A stretch of 64,000 nt of DNA from Akkermansia massiliensis (GTDB taxonomy: Bacteria; Verrucomicrobiota; Verrucomicrobiia; Verrucomicrobiales; Akkermansiaceae): positions 310,001 to 374,000 of the forward strand of contig NZ_JAMGSI010000002.1 in assembly GCF_023516715.1 (NCBI RefSeq). The letters run 5' to 3'. A program made the position numbers and the translations under genes. A model generated the notes under the pieces. That model worked only from the letters and a program-made list of their open reading frames with translations, was not told the DNA's origin and ran no database searches. Position 1 is the stretch's first letter. Each line of letters begins with the position of its first letter. Positions 56,665 to 64,000 of this stretch are shown here, piece after piece.

Positions 56665-57399
56665 TCACGGCAATCCCCAGGCTCCGCGCAGGCGCAGGTA
56701 TTCCTTGGCGGGCAACAGGATGTAAAGGGGATGCCGGGAGGGGTCCAGCCATGCGATCATGGCTCTCAAATTTTCCTCGCTCATGGCGGTGCACCCCGCC
56801 GTGGGAGCTCCCCCATCCCTGCGCCAGATATGGAAGAAGATGGAGGAACCGGCCCCCGGCACGGGTTTTTCCCGTCCGGATGCGGCATTATGCCGGATGA
56901 ACAGTTTCAGGCTGTGGGCGTAATCGTTCAGCTTCATCTGCTGCTTGAACTCCCACGGCGTGACGGGGTCATGCTTCAGCACGAAGTGCTGGTTGTACAG
57001 CGGAGAAGCGGGATCATCCACCCACATGTCCCGCGGCGTGATGCGGCGGTACGGCATGGAACGCTTCTTCTGCGGAACGGGAACGGTGCCATACACGCCC
57101 CCCAGCTCAAAGATGCCGGCGGGAGAGCGCAAGTCCCCCTCCTTCTTCACCGGACCGCCGGAGGGAGGCATGCTGACGCCCCTGCCCCACACCAGACCGG
57201 CCTTTCCCAGACGCGCCGGAAACGGACCTTTCACCATCACCCAGCCGCGCGGCCCCTTCTCCAGAAGGCTCAATTGCACATGGGAGCTGTTCCAGCCGTC
57301 CGCGGAACCCACAATCACCTGGCTGCAATCCGCGGGAAGAGCCGCGGCCGAAAAACAGAACGCCGCCAGCATGCACAAACACAGGTATACTGCCTTCAT
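56665..57399 (-). CDS. Exported L,D-transpeptidase-like (YkuD-fold) protein
   Basis: A 244-aa exported protein. The signal peptide spans about residues 1-20. The C-terminal domain shows the catalytic pair of YkuD-fold enzymes: His190 in SIFFHIWRRDGG and Cys203 in PTAGCTAMSEENL. A substrate region with GDLRSPAGIF and MWVDDPASPLYNQ lies before it, as in the YafK/ErfK-like group. Such enzymes form 3-3 peptidoglycan cross-links or attach proteins to peptidoglycan. An ATG at 57411 is an alternative start. It lies 81 nt after the last gene of the ABCG operon on the same strand. Confidence 0.8.
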   Translation of the reverse strand: MKAVYLCLCMLAAFCFSAAALPADCSQVIVGSADGWNSSHVQLSLLEKGPRGWVMVKGPFPARLGKAGLVWGRGVSMPPSGGPVKKEGDLRSPAGIFELGGVYGTVPVPQKKRSMPYRRITPRDMWVDDPASPLYNQHFVLKHDPVTPWEFKQQMKLNDYAHSLKLFIRHNAASGREKPVPGAGSSIFFHIWRRDGGAPTAGCTAMSEENLRAMIAWLDPSRHPLYILLPAKEYLRLRGAWGLP

Positions 57400-57480
57400 G
57401 GGCCGTAGCATAACGGCGCCGCTCCGGAAAAAAAGCAAATACTCCGTCTCCGCAGCCGCACCGCTGAACGGAAAACTTCC

Positions 57481-59397
57481 CTAGTTCAGCGGAAGAACCT
57501 CGTTCAACAGGGATTCGATGCCTTCCTTGGCAAAGCGGGAATACAGGTACAGCTTCTTGGCCTCCATGTACTTGCCCAGGGCGGAACCCACTTCTCCCGC
57601 GTTCCTGCACTTTTCCGCATCATTCAGCAGGTTCACCAGGGTACTCGCCTTCGTCGTCAGGTCCAGATACTGGGCGTTCAATTCCTGGTCATTGATGAAC
57701 AGCTCCTGGTCCTTGGAACGGAGCTGCTGGAGTTCCTCCCAGGCGCCGTACACGTCCTGCATGGCTTCGCGCTGGCGCGCCGCGCCCAGAGCCCGTTCAA
57801 TAACGGCCATCTTGCCAAGGTCCTCCACAAACTGCTTCTGGAGTTCCGGATCATCCTTCACCAGAACGGCGAATTCATGCTGGTTGTCAAAGATGCGGCG
57901 GTAATTCTTATTCTTGTGGAAGCGCTTGAAGTCCTCCAGCGCGTGGGACTGCTGACCGGCGGCCATCATGGCGTTCCGCAGCGGAAGAAGGCGGGGGTTC
58001 TTGGGCCAGATTTCAATGGCGCTCTTCAGGCATTCCTCCAGCTTGGCCCGGTCACCTCTGGCGAGGGCTTCCTGGCCCTGGGCGATATAGGCGTCACTGG
58101 CGAACACGGCAGCGCTGATGGCGGATTCCGCACGGCCCGTGCTGAAATCCCGGGAGGTCTTCTTGAGGTTTTCCACCAGGGTGAGGGCTTCCTCGTAATC
58201 CTTGCCGTTCATCAGCTCAAACAGCTTTTCCACGTCCCGCTTGAAGGCGTACAGCTTCTGCTTCTTTTCATACGGGAACGTGTTCACGGCGGGCATGAAC
58301 TCCCCGATCAGCAGCGCCTCATTCAACCGTTCCAGGGCATCCACGTAATGATGGGAATCAACCAGGTTGTTCACGGCCTTCATGTGGCGGTCGGAATCAC
58401 GGGCCAGCTCCCGGGAAAGGTTGTCCAGAATGGCGACGGTGGGCGGGGTGCCCAGCGTTCCGCTGAACATCTTGGCGGCGTCCGAATTCTTGTCCAGCCG
58501 CAGCTTGGTATCCCCGTCATTGAACAGGCGGCTGTAAATGCCGCAGCCTATGGAAACATGGTCGAAGCGCCGCTGCGCGAACAACTGAACCAGCGTGGAC
58601 TGGAAAACGATCTTCGCTTCCGTCACCGTCAGCACCTGTTCACTCTCCAGCTTCAGCTTGCGGGCCTCCATTTCCACCATGCGCTTTTCCAGGTACTTGT
58701 AGCGTGGGTTGTTCTTGGCCGGATTATTGGCAGAAGTGCCCTTTTTCCCGCCCTTCTGGTTGGAGGGAGAGCCGGAGCTGGTGGTCACGCCGCTCTCCAT
58801 GAGGCTCATTTTCTGGGCATTGCTGCGTATTTCCCTCTCCATCGCTTCAAGCATCTTCCCCTTGTTCTTTCCATTGCTCTTGGCCTGCCATGCGGTGTAG
58901 ATAGCCTGGCAGAGGGCATCGGAAACGCCACCGTCCAGCGGATTGCTGGAAGCGGCGGTCAGCAGGTCCACCACCTGCCGCACCACGTTGTCCGCCATCA
59001 GCTTTTCCTTGCGCATGGAAAGCGTCTCATGAAGCTTTTCAAAAATCTTCTGGTACTCCTTCGCATCCTCCGTGCTTTCCTCCGGCTGGCTCAGGTACTT
59101 ATTGAAGCGCGCCTCAATTTCCCGGAAACTGCCCATGTTCAGCGTTGTTCCGTTGATGGTCACGGTGCCGTCCTGGGGATTCAGGAAAGGAATTTCATTG
59201 CCGTACAGGGACTTGGCATCTCCCTGCCGGGAAGGCTGGTAGGCATTCGGCTGCGCGGCAGGCGGGGAGGAAGGGGGCGCGGCAGGCGCACCGCCGCCGG
59301 AAGCGGGGGGATTGTACATCATCTGCCCCAATGCGGGAACCGCGCAGGCCAGGGTCAGGAGAAAGCAGCTTTTCATGGGGCGGGGAAGGTTGTTCAT
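57481..59397 (-). CDS. Large exported helical-repeat protein
   Basis: A 638-aa protein with a signal peptide after MNNLPRPMKS, then a Pro/Ala-rich linker (PPASGGGAPAAPPSSPPAAQ). The rest is almost entirely helical with TPR-like pairs (ALARGDRAKLEECLKSAIEI, KYMEAKKLYLYSRFAKEGIE). A Lys/Asn-rich hydrophilic loop near residues 215-235 interrupts the repeat. No catalytic motif was seen. Its ATG overlaps the previous stop in ATGA, so it is the third gene of an operon with an ABCG-type transporter. A periplasmic or surface scaffold is plausible. Confidence 0.7.
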   Translation of the reverse strand: MNNLPRPMKSCFLLTLACAVPALGQMMYNPPASGGGAPAAPPSSPPAAQPNAYQPSRQGDAKSLYGNEIPFLNPQDGTVTINGTTLNMGSFREIEARFNKYLSQPEESTEDAKEYQKIFEKLHETLSMRKEKLMADNVVRQVVDLLTAASSNPLDGGVSDALCQAIYTAWQAKSNGKNKGKMLEAMEREIRSNAQKMSLMESGVTTSSGSPSNQKGGKKGTSANNPAKNNPRYKYLEKRMVEMEARKLKLESEQVLTVTEAKIVFQSTLVQLFAQRRFDHVSIGCGIYSRLFNDGDTKLRLDKNSDAAKMFSGTLGTPPTVAILDNLSRELARDSDRHMKAVNNLVDSHHYVDALERLNEALLIGEFMPAVNTFPYEKKQKLYAFKRDVEKLFELMNGKDYEEALTLVENLKKTSRDFSTGRAESAISAAVFASDAYIAQGQEALARGDRAKLEECLKSAIEIWPKNPRLLPLRNAMMAAGQQSHALEDFKRFHKNKNYRRIFDNQHEFAVLVKDDPELQKQFVEDLGKMAVIERALGAARQREAMQDVYGAWEELQQLRSKDQELFINDQELNAQYLDLTTKASTLVNLLNDAEKCRNAGEVGSALGKYMEAKKLYLYSRFAKEGIESLLNEVLPLN

Positions 59398-59825
59398 TTA
59401 GGCTGAATGGATGTGGCTACGCATACGCCGCGCACCTTCGGATTGACGTCTTCCACCCGGAACTCTATTCTGTATTGCTGGTCCCGGTTGATGTTCAGTC
59501 CGTTCCTGGCTTCCGCAGAAACACAGACGGGAATAATGTACTCACGACCGGAAGCGTCCCTGTACAAAAAGGAAATCAGCTCGGACTCGCCGCGCGGAAA
59601 ACGGTCGATCACCGTTCCGTCCAGCGCATAGTTGTTATTGGAAAGCTGGGAGGCGTTCGCCGCCAGGATATCCAGCGGAATATCCGACCCCGCCTGCGGC
59701 TTCTCCCTGGCACGGAACACGACAAACCCCACGATGACGGCCAGCACAAGAACAGCCGCGCCGGCCATCAGCATCGGCGTGGATGATGAGGAACTCTTCT
59801 TTTTTGCTGCACGTCGTCTCGCCAT
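59394..59825 (-). CDS. Small membrane-anchored protein of the ABCG operon
   Basis: A 143-aa protein. A short basic N-terminus (MARRRAAKKKSSSSS) is followed by one transmembrane helix (MLMAGAAVLVLAVIVGFVVF) and a periplasmic domain of about 95 residues with strand patterns (YRIEFRVEDVNPKVRGVCVA). It is type II oriented. No family was recognised. It lies 53 nt after the transporter gene and overlaps the following gene, so a joint export function is likely. Confidence 0.7.
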   Translation of the reverse strand: MARRRAAKKKSSSSSTPMLMAGAAVLVLAVIVGFVVFRAREKPQAGSDIPLDILAANASQLSNNNYALDGTVIDRFPRGESELISFLYRDASGREYIIPVCVSAEARNGLNINRDQQYRIEFRVEDVNPKVRGVCVATSIQPK

Positions 59826-59878
59826 AACTTTTGATGGAAAAAGTATATAACGAACTCCGTGCAAGTGCACGCATTAAA

Positions 59879-61708
59879 TTACAGCTCCCAGCGCGAGCGG
59901 CGGATTCCCGCGTAGGAAGCCGCAATGCCGCATGCAACATGCACGCCCAGAACAATGTAACAGGTCAGCGCGGGCGTCAGGTCCGTATCCAGCACATTCT
60001 TGACGGCGTTGTACACGTCAGATTTCAGGGCGGAGATGCTGCCGGACCACGCCCAGTATGCGGAAATGAAGGGCCGTATGAAGCCCTCCACCTGTTCCGG
60101 AAGGGCCAGCACCGCTCCGGAAAGGGGAAGCTGGAAGCCCACCAGGTAAATGCTCAGGAGGGAGGCCTGGTCCGCACTCCGGGCCAGGGAGGAAATGCCC
60201 AGGCATACAAAGGTCATGGCGGCATCCGCCAGAATCAGGAACAGCAGGTGCGTCAGGCCCCCGCCGCGGTCCCAGAAGAAGTCCACAAAGGCGAACATCC
60301 AGACGGACTGCACCAGCACCAGAACGCTCAAGTAGGCCAGCTTGCTCCCCAGGTACGCGGAGGGCCTCATTCCCGCGTATTTCTCCTTTTCCATGATGGC
60401 CCGTTCTCCGGCCACCTCCCGGGCGGCGTTGTTGGAACCCATCAGGCCCAGCAGAATCACCTCGAACATGATGATGCCGGAGACGGCGGAACCCGTCTTC
60501 ATGTTCAACTGCTGGGCTTCCATGTCCTTCTGGATGGTCTGGACGTCCTGCGTGGCGGAAAGGCCCACGATCTGCCCGGTCCCCTTGTCCGTGAACATGG
60601 CTACCAGCACCGGGAACAGCAGCACCATCACCAGTTGAAGAACCAACTGGGAACGGTCGCGGAAAAAGATGCGCCAGCGCCGTCCCAGCAGGCAGAAGAA
60701 CTGCGTGAAGAATCCCGGAACCTCCGGAATGGCTTCCGCCGCGGCCTCCGGGGAATTCCCGTTCCCTTCCGCAGGCGCAGTTTCCCCGGAATCGCTCCGC
60801 ACGGCGTCCCCCTTTTCCGTTCCGGGTTCCTCGGGAGCCTTCTCCGCCTCCACGTTGCTGCGGACGGCATCAGGGTCCGGCAATTCTCCGGAAAGAATCT
60901 TCTTCTCCCTTTCCTGTTCCAGGCGGGAATAATAGGAATCCCGGTGCTTGCCCCACGAACGGCACCAGGAGGGGCCTTCACGGTCCTGGAGCTTCGGATA
61001 AATCTCTTCCAGCGAGGAAACGCCGAAGTAATGCAGCATCGTCTTCGGAGAACCGTGATAGGCCACGCAGCCCTGGTGCATGACCAGGATGGAATCATAC
61101 ATGTCCAGGTGGGAAAGGCTGTGCGTGACGGAAATGACGATGCGGCCTTCCGAACGGGAGATTTCATGCAGGAGGTCCACAATATCGTGCTCGGACCTCG
61201 GGTCCAGGCCGGACGTCACCTCATCGCAAATCAGCAGGCGCGGATTGGACACCAGCTCCATGGCCAGCGCCAGGCGGCGCTTCTGGCCGCCGGAAAGAAT
61301 CTTCACATCCCGGTCCGCAATCCCCTCCATCCCCGTTACCTCCAGGGCATTGTCAATGCTGTCGTCCAAATCGTCCACGGAATCGAACCGGCAGCGGAGC
61401 CTGGCGGCGCTCTCCACGTTCTCATCCACGCTCAACTGGTCATAGGCAATGCTGAACTGGGGAACGAACCCGATTTCCGACGGCTCGAAGTCCTCTTCCG
61501 CCAAATCATGGCCGTTCCAGAAAAAACGTCCGTCCGTTTCCGCAATCATGCCCGCAATCGCCTTTAACAAGGTGGTCTTTCCACAACCGGAAGGGCCAAC
61601 AACAGCCATAAAATGCCCGCGAGGCACATTAAAACTAACATTGTCCAATAATTTCAAAGGACCATCCGGTGTTTCTATTTCATATGTAATGCCGTCCGCC
61701 TGCAACAT
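59879..61708 (-). CDS. ABCG-type half-transporter (ATPase fused to ABC2 membrane domain)
   Basis: A 609-aa protein with the ATPase first and the membrane part second, as in ABCG transporters. ATPase motifs are Walker A GPSGCGKTTLLK, signature LSGGQKRRLALAMEL, Walker B LLICDEVTSGLD and the His switch in SVTHSLSHLD. A charged linker of about 100 residues (EAEKAPEEPGTEKGDAVRSD) precedes six helices of the ABC2 type. As a half-transporter it should dimerise. It is the first gene of an operon with the small membrane protein and the large helical protein, which may be its partners or cargo. Confidence 0.86.
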   Translation of the reverse strand: MLQADGITYEIETPDGPLKLLDNVSFNVPRGHFMAVVGPSGCGKTTLLKAIAGMIAETDGRFFWNGHDLAEEDFEPSEIGFVPQFSIAYDQLSVDENVESAARLRCRFDSVDDLDDSIDNALEVTGMEGIADRDVKILSGGQKRRLALAMELVSNPRLLICDEVTSGLDPRSEHDIVDLLHEISRSEGRIVISVTHSLSHLDMYDSILVMHQGCVAYHGSPKTMLHYFGVSSLEEIYPKLQDREGPSWCRSWGKHRDSYYSRLEQEREKKILSGELPDPDAVRSNVEAEKAPEEPGTEKGDAVRSDSGETAPAEGNGNSPEAAAEAIPEVPGFFTQFFCLLGRRWRIFFRDRSQLVLQLVMVLLFPVLVAMFTDKGTGQIVGLSATQDVQTIQKDMEAQQLNMKTGSAVSGIIMFEVILLGLMGSNNAAREVAGERAIMEKEKYAGMRPSAYLGSKLAYLSVLVLVQSVWMFAFVDFFWDRGGGLTHLLFLILADAAMTFVCLGISSLARSADQASLLSIYLVGFQLPLSGAVLALPEQVEGFIRPFISAYWAWSGSISALKSDVYNAVKNVLDTDLTPALTCYIVLGVHVACGIAASYAGIRRSRWEL

Positions 61709-61840
61709 GGTTCTTTTACTCTAGCGTATCAACTTCCGCATCATCAAGGAAAATCGGGCATCAGTGTTTTATCTTGCCGTAAACGAAGAATATGTTATTC
61801 AAAAACTTTCCCTTTAAGGCATTTCCCCAATTAAAATCAA

Positions 61841-63502
61841 ATGGTTTTCCCCCGCATTCTTGCTTTAGCCGCCTTGCTGGCCCCCCTGGCGGCCGCCGCC
61901 CGGCCTCCATCCGCGGACCAACCCCGTTTTACCGCCGTCCTGGATGATTGGCGCATTTCCTATATGGACGAACCCGGCCATGTCCATCTCGGAATCTCCA
62001 TCATGCTGCAAGGCAAAGGAACCTTCGTCATTCCTTCTTCCAGGGAAGGGCAGCTCACGCGCCTGGCCATGCAGGATTCCACCGGAAAAGAAATACCCTG
62101 CAATCCCTATCAGCCATGGGGAACGCCCGGCAAGCTCAATCCTTCCCATGTCACCGGGTCCCACTCATCATCCTCTCCCGGTTCACCCTACAAAACCCTG
62201 CAATTCTCCTGCGGATTCAGGGAGCTTCCGGCCCCTCAATCGGAATGGCTGCGCATCCGCGGGACCTGGACCGTCCAGTTCTGCCCGGAACCGCAGCGGC
62301 TGATGCTGAAGCAAACGGTCAAACCGGCGGAAGAACCCCAGACTTTTTATCTGGACCTTCCGGAACCGAACGTCCGGGAGGACAGCGACATCGCCCGGGC
62401 CGATTCCGCCAGCAACACTGCTTCCATTCAGCTGAAAACCAACGAAGAGCGGACCACCCTCTCCTGCGAGGCGGAATTCCCCTCTTCCGCTTCCATTCAA
62501 GGCTTTGCCATTCTGGATTCCTCCGGACTCCCCATACCGGGCCTGCGGCGCGCCCATACGCCGGAAATCACAGAACATAAAGATGGTAAAACCAGCATTT
62601 CCTGCCTGCATGAAATGGAAGAAGGAGCGGGAAAACCATCCCCTTCCCTTCCCCGTGAATTGAATCTCGGCGTCGTTTACCTTCCCCGCAAACATTCACT
62701 GGATGTTCCCATTGACCTGGCCGTGAACCCTTCCCTCTCTCCGCCTTCCACTCCCCGGGAAGCGGTGAACAACCATGAATCCGGCCTCTCCGCACAACCG
62801 TCACCGGCTCTTCAGGTAAAATTATACAATTGGGTTTTCCATAAAGAAGGCCATGAACCCGTCTTCCTCGGCATTTACATTCATACGGATAAAAACCACG
62901 CCCTGCTTAATGATATGGAACAGCAGGGCGCCAGTTACATCAACCTTTCCACCCCCGGCGGAAAAACAGCCGTTCACTGCCGGGTTCATCCCCCCACATG
63001 GGGCACTTCCACCTACAATATGCTTTTTTTCCCTCTTCCCCGTTCACTGCCTCCCGGCGACAAGGGATGGCTGCTGACCGGGGAGCTCCGCGTGCCGGCC
63101 GGAGAGGTCCGGACAACTCCGGCCCGGACGATTTCCGCAGAACCGGGCAAACAATGGGCGATCGACGTTCCGGGGGCATCCGGAGATTATCCTCCCTTCC
63201 AGGTTCAGGCCACCCTCCTCAGCATCAAGCCCTCAGCAAAGGAATTCCGGGCCACCTTCAAGTTGAAGGGTCACCATGGAAATCCGCATTTCAGCGGCTT
63301 CCATGTGGAAGGGGGCATGCAGATCATGTCCAACAAGGACCCGGAGGATGAAACCGCGCAGCTCATCACCTATTCCTTTCCGCACTCTCCCGCTACTTTA
63401 AGCTGCTGTGTAAAATACATCGGCCGCCCAACCGTCATACGCCACCCCCTGAACATGCGCATCGGGCTGGGAGGCATCGTCCCGGACCCTCCGGAAAAAT
63501 GA
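61841..63502 (+). CDS. Large exported protein of unknown function
   Basis: A 553-aa protein with a signal peptide (MVFPRILALAALLAPLAAAA). The mature part seems to contain a duplication: each half starts with a strand reading LDDWRISYMDEPGHVHLGIS or LYNWVFHKEGHEPVFLGIYI, then a Ser/Pro/Gly-rich stretch. The same order is seen in LRIRGTWTVQF and LLTGELRVPAG. This suggests two or three repeated beta-domains. No catalytic motif was found. It is divergent from the ABCG operon (132 nt). Confidence 0.65.
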   Translation: MVFPRILALAALLAPLAAAARPPSADQPRFTAVLDDWRISYMDEPGHVHLGISIMLQGKGTFVIPSSREGQLTRLAMQDSTGKEIPCNPYQPWGTPGKLNPSHVTGSHSSSSPGSPYKTLQFSCGFRELPAPQSEWLRIRGTWTVQFCPEPQRLMLKQTVKPAEEPQTFYLDLPEPNVREDSDIARADSASNTASIQLKTNEERTTLSCEAEFPSSASIQGFAILDSSGLPIPGLRRAHTPEITEHKDGKTSISCLHEMEEGAGKPSPSLPRELNLGVVYLPRKHSLDVPIDLAVNPSLSPPSTPREAVNNHESGLSAQPSPALQVKLYNWVFHKEGHEPVFLGIYIHTDKNHALLNDMEQQGASYINLSTPGGKTAVHCRVHPPTWGTSTYNMLFFPLPRSLPPGDKGWLLTGELRVPAGEVRTTPARTISAEPGKQWAIDVPGASGDYPPFQVQATLLSIKPSAKEFRATFKLKGHHGNPHFSGFHVEGGMQIMSNKDPEDETAQLITYSFPHSPATLSCCVKYIGRPTVIRHPLNMRIGLGGIVPDPPEK

Positions 63503-63554
63503 CATTCCGCTTTTTTTCATGGCTTCCGTCCTGCTACGGAACCATGATGGAGGC

Positions 63555-64000
63555 ATGATCCGGCAAGCGTCCCGGGAAGATTTTCCGGCAATCCTGAAGC
63601 TTCAATTACTCGCCTTCGGAGAAGTGGCGGAGCGGCTTGGACTCGCCAGCATCCCGCCTCTGGAACAAACCCTGGAACATTTGCGGGAAGAGGCGCGGAA
63701 CAGCGTCTTCTTCAAGTATACGGAAAACAGCCGCATCGTCGGCTCCGTCAGGGGCTGTCTGGACGGCAAAAACGTCTGCCATGTCGGCAAGCTGGTTGTG
63801 GACCCGGCCCGCCGGAACAGGGGAATCGGCCAGCAACTCATGCTTGCCCTGGAAGAACACTTCCGCGGACAGGCAGCCGCCTACCTTCTGTTCACTTCGG
63901 CAGATACTCCTGAAACCCTGTATCTGTACCTCAAACTGGGCTATACGGAACTGTACCGGAAAGAGGCCGGAGGGATGACCACGGTGTTTCTGGAAAAGAA
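63555..64000 (+). CDS. GNAT-family acetyltransferase, 3' end outside the window
   Basis: The frame stays open to the right edge (148 codons visible). MIRQASREDFPAILKLQLLA is a typical GNAT start, VGKLVVDPARRNRGIGQQLM is motif A with the acetyl-CoA loop RRNRGIG, and LYLYLKLGYTELYRK is motif B. The ATG at 63555 matches the family; an in-frame ATG at 63519 would add 12 residues. The stop codon is not visible, but the domain looks nearly complete. The acceptor substrate is unknown. Confidence 0.85.
   Translation, partial: MIRQASREDFPAILKLQLLAFGEVAERLGLASIPPLEQTLEHLREEARNSVFFKYTENSRIVGSVRGCLDGKNVCHVGKLVVDPARRNRGIGQQLMLALEEHFRGQAAAYLLFTSADTPETLYLYLKLGYTELYRKEAGGMTTVFLEK

Overview
The window looks like a chromosomal segment of an Akkermansia-type member of the Verrucomicrobiota. 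The evidence is three secreted proteins ending in a PEP-CTERM sorting tail (VPEPAT, a hydrophobic segment, then RRRR), several mucin- and host-gut-related functions, moderately high GC and weak Shine-Dalgarno sites. There is one tRNA gene (initiator tRNA-Met), no rRNA, no CRISPR array, no recognisable insertion sequence and no phage structural module. The first and last genes run off the window ends.

Layout. (1) 1-1078: a partial SGNH hydrolase and a small single-pass membrane protein. (2) 1079-6620: an accessory region holding two tandem copies of a two-gene module. Each copy has a 546-aa cysteine-containing protein with an HExHH motif and a 180-aa secreted partner starting at the TGATG overlap. 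Each is preceded by a CG-centred 18-bp palindrome, and the whole region lies between two near-identical 30-nt sequences. (3) 6621-8263: marC, menH and a DUF3820 protein. (4) 8300-11826 (minus): a compact cassette of a LytTR regulator, two DUF2589 proteins flanking an unknown protein, a zinc-ribbon protein and a small secreted protein. I see no published function for this cassette. (5) 12010-18722 (minus): a 2-aminoethylphosphonate utilisation locus (porin, phnX, phnW, ABC ATPase, fused two-domain permease, binding lipoprotein). (6) 18916-21668 (minus): a siroheme sulfite/nitrite reductase-type protein with a polyferredoxin membrane partner. (7) 21957-25892 (minus): a secreted GH31 glycosidase carrying FN3, F5/8C, dockerin and cohesin-like modules.

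(8) 26213-33694: initiator tRNA, long HPF, a 42-aa lipoprotein, another lipoprotein, ABC-F ATPase, fabG, a SUMF1-fold lipoprotein lacking the catalytic cysteines, and a GNAT. (9) 33837-35597: two divergent PEP-CTERM proteins sharing an intergenic region with three copies of a 13-nt motif. (10) 36023-41059: a DUF1232 protein, a TatD-family hydrolase, and the three-gene succinate dehydrogenase/fumarate reductase operon. (11) 41617-49022: housekeeping genes (dtd, a LysM/degenerate YkuD protein, acpP, coaX, a GT28-type glycosyltransferase, fmt, a UvrD/Rep-type helicase). (12) 49085-55340 (minus): a third PEP-CTERM protein, a galactokinase-linked Na+/solute symporter, and an undecaprenyl-phosphate sugar transferase. 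(13) 55741-64000: an RRM protein, an L,D-transpeptidase, a three-gene ABCG-transporter operon, a large secreted protein and a partial GNAT.

Taken together the genes describe a glycan-feeding anaerobe. It has surface glycosidases with protein-protein docking modules, galactose uptake and phosphorylation, fumarate respiration with menaquinone synthesis, and phosphonate scavenging. Start sites were chosen from homologue-like N-termini, signal peptides and gene overlaps. All family assignments are from recognition of motifs by eye, not from a database search.
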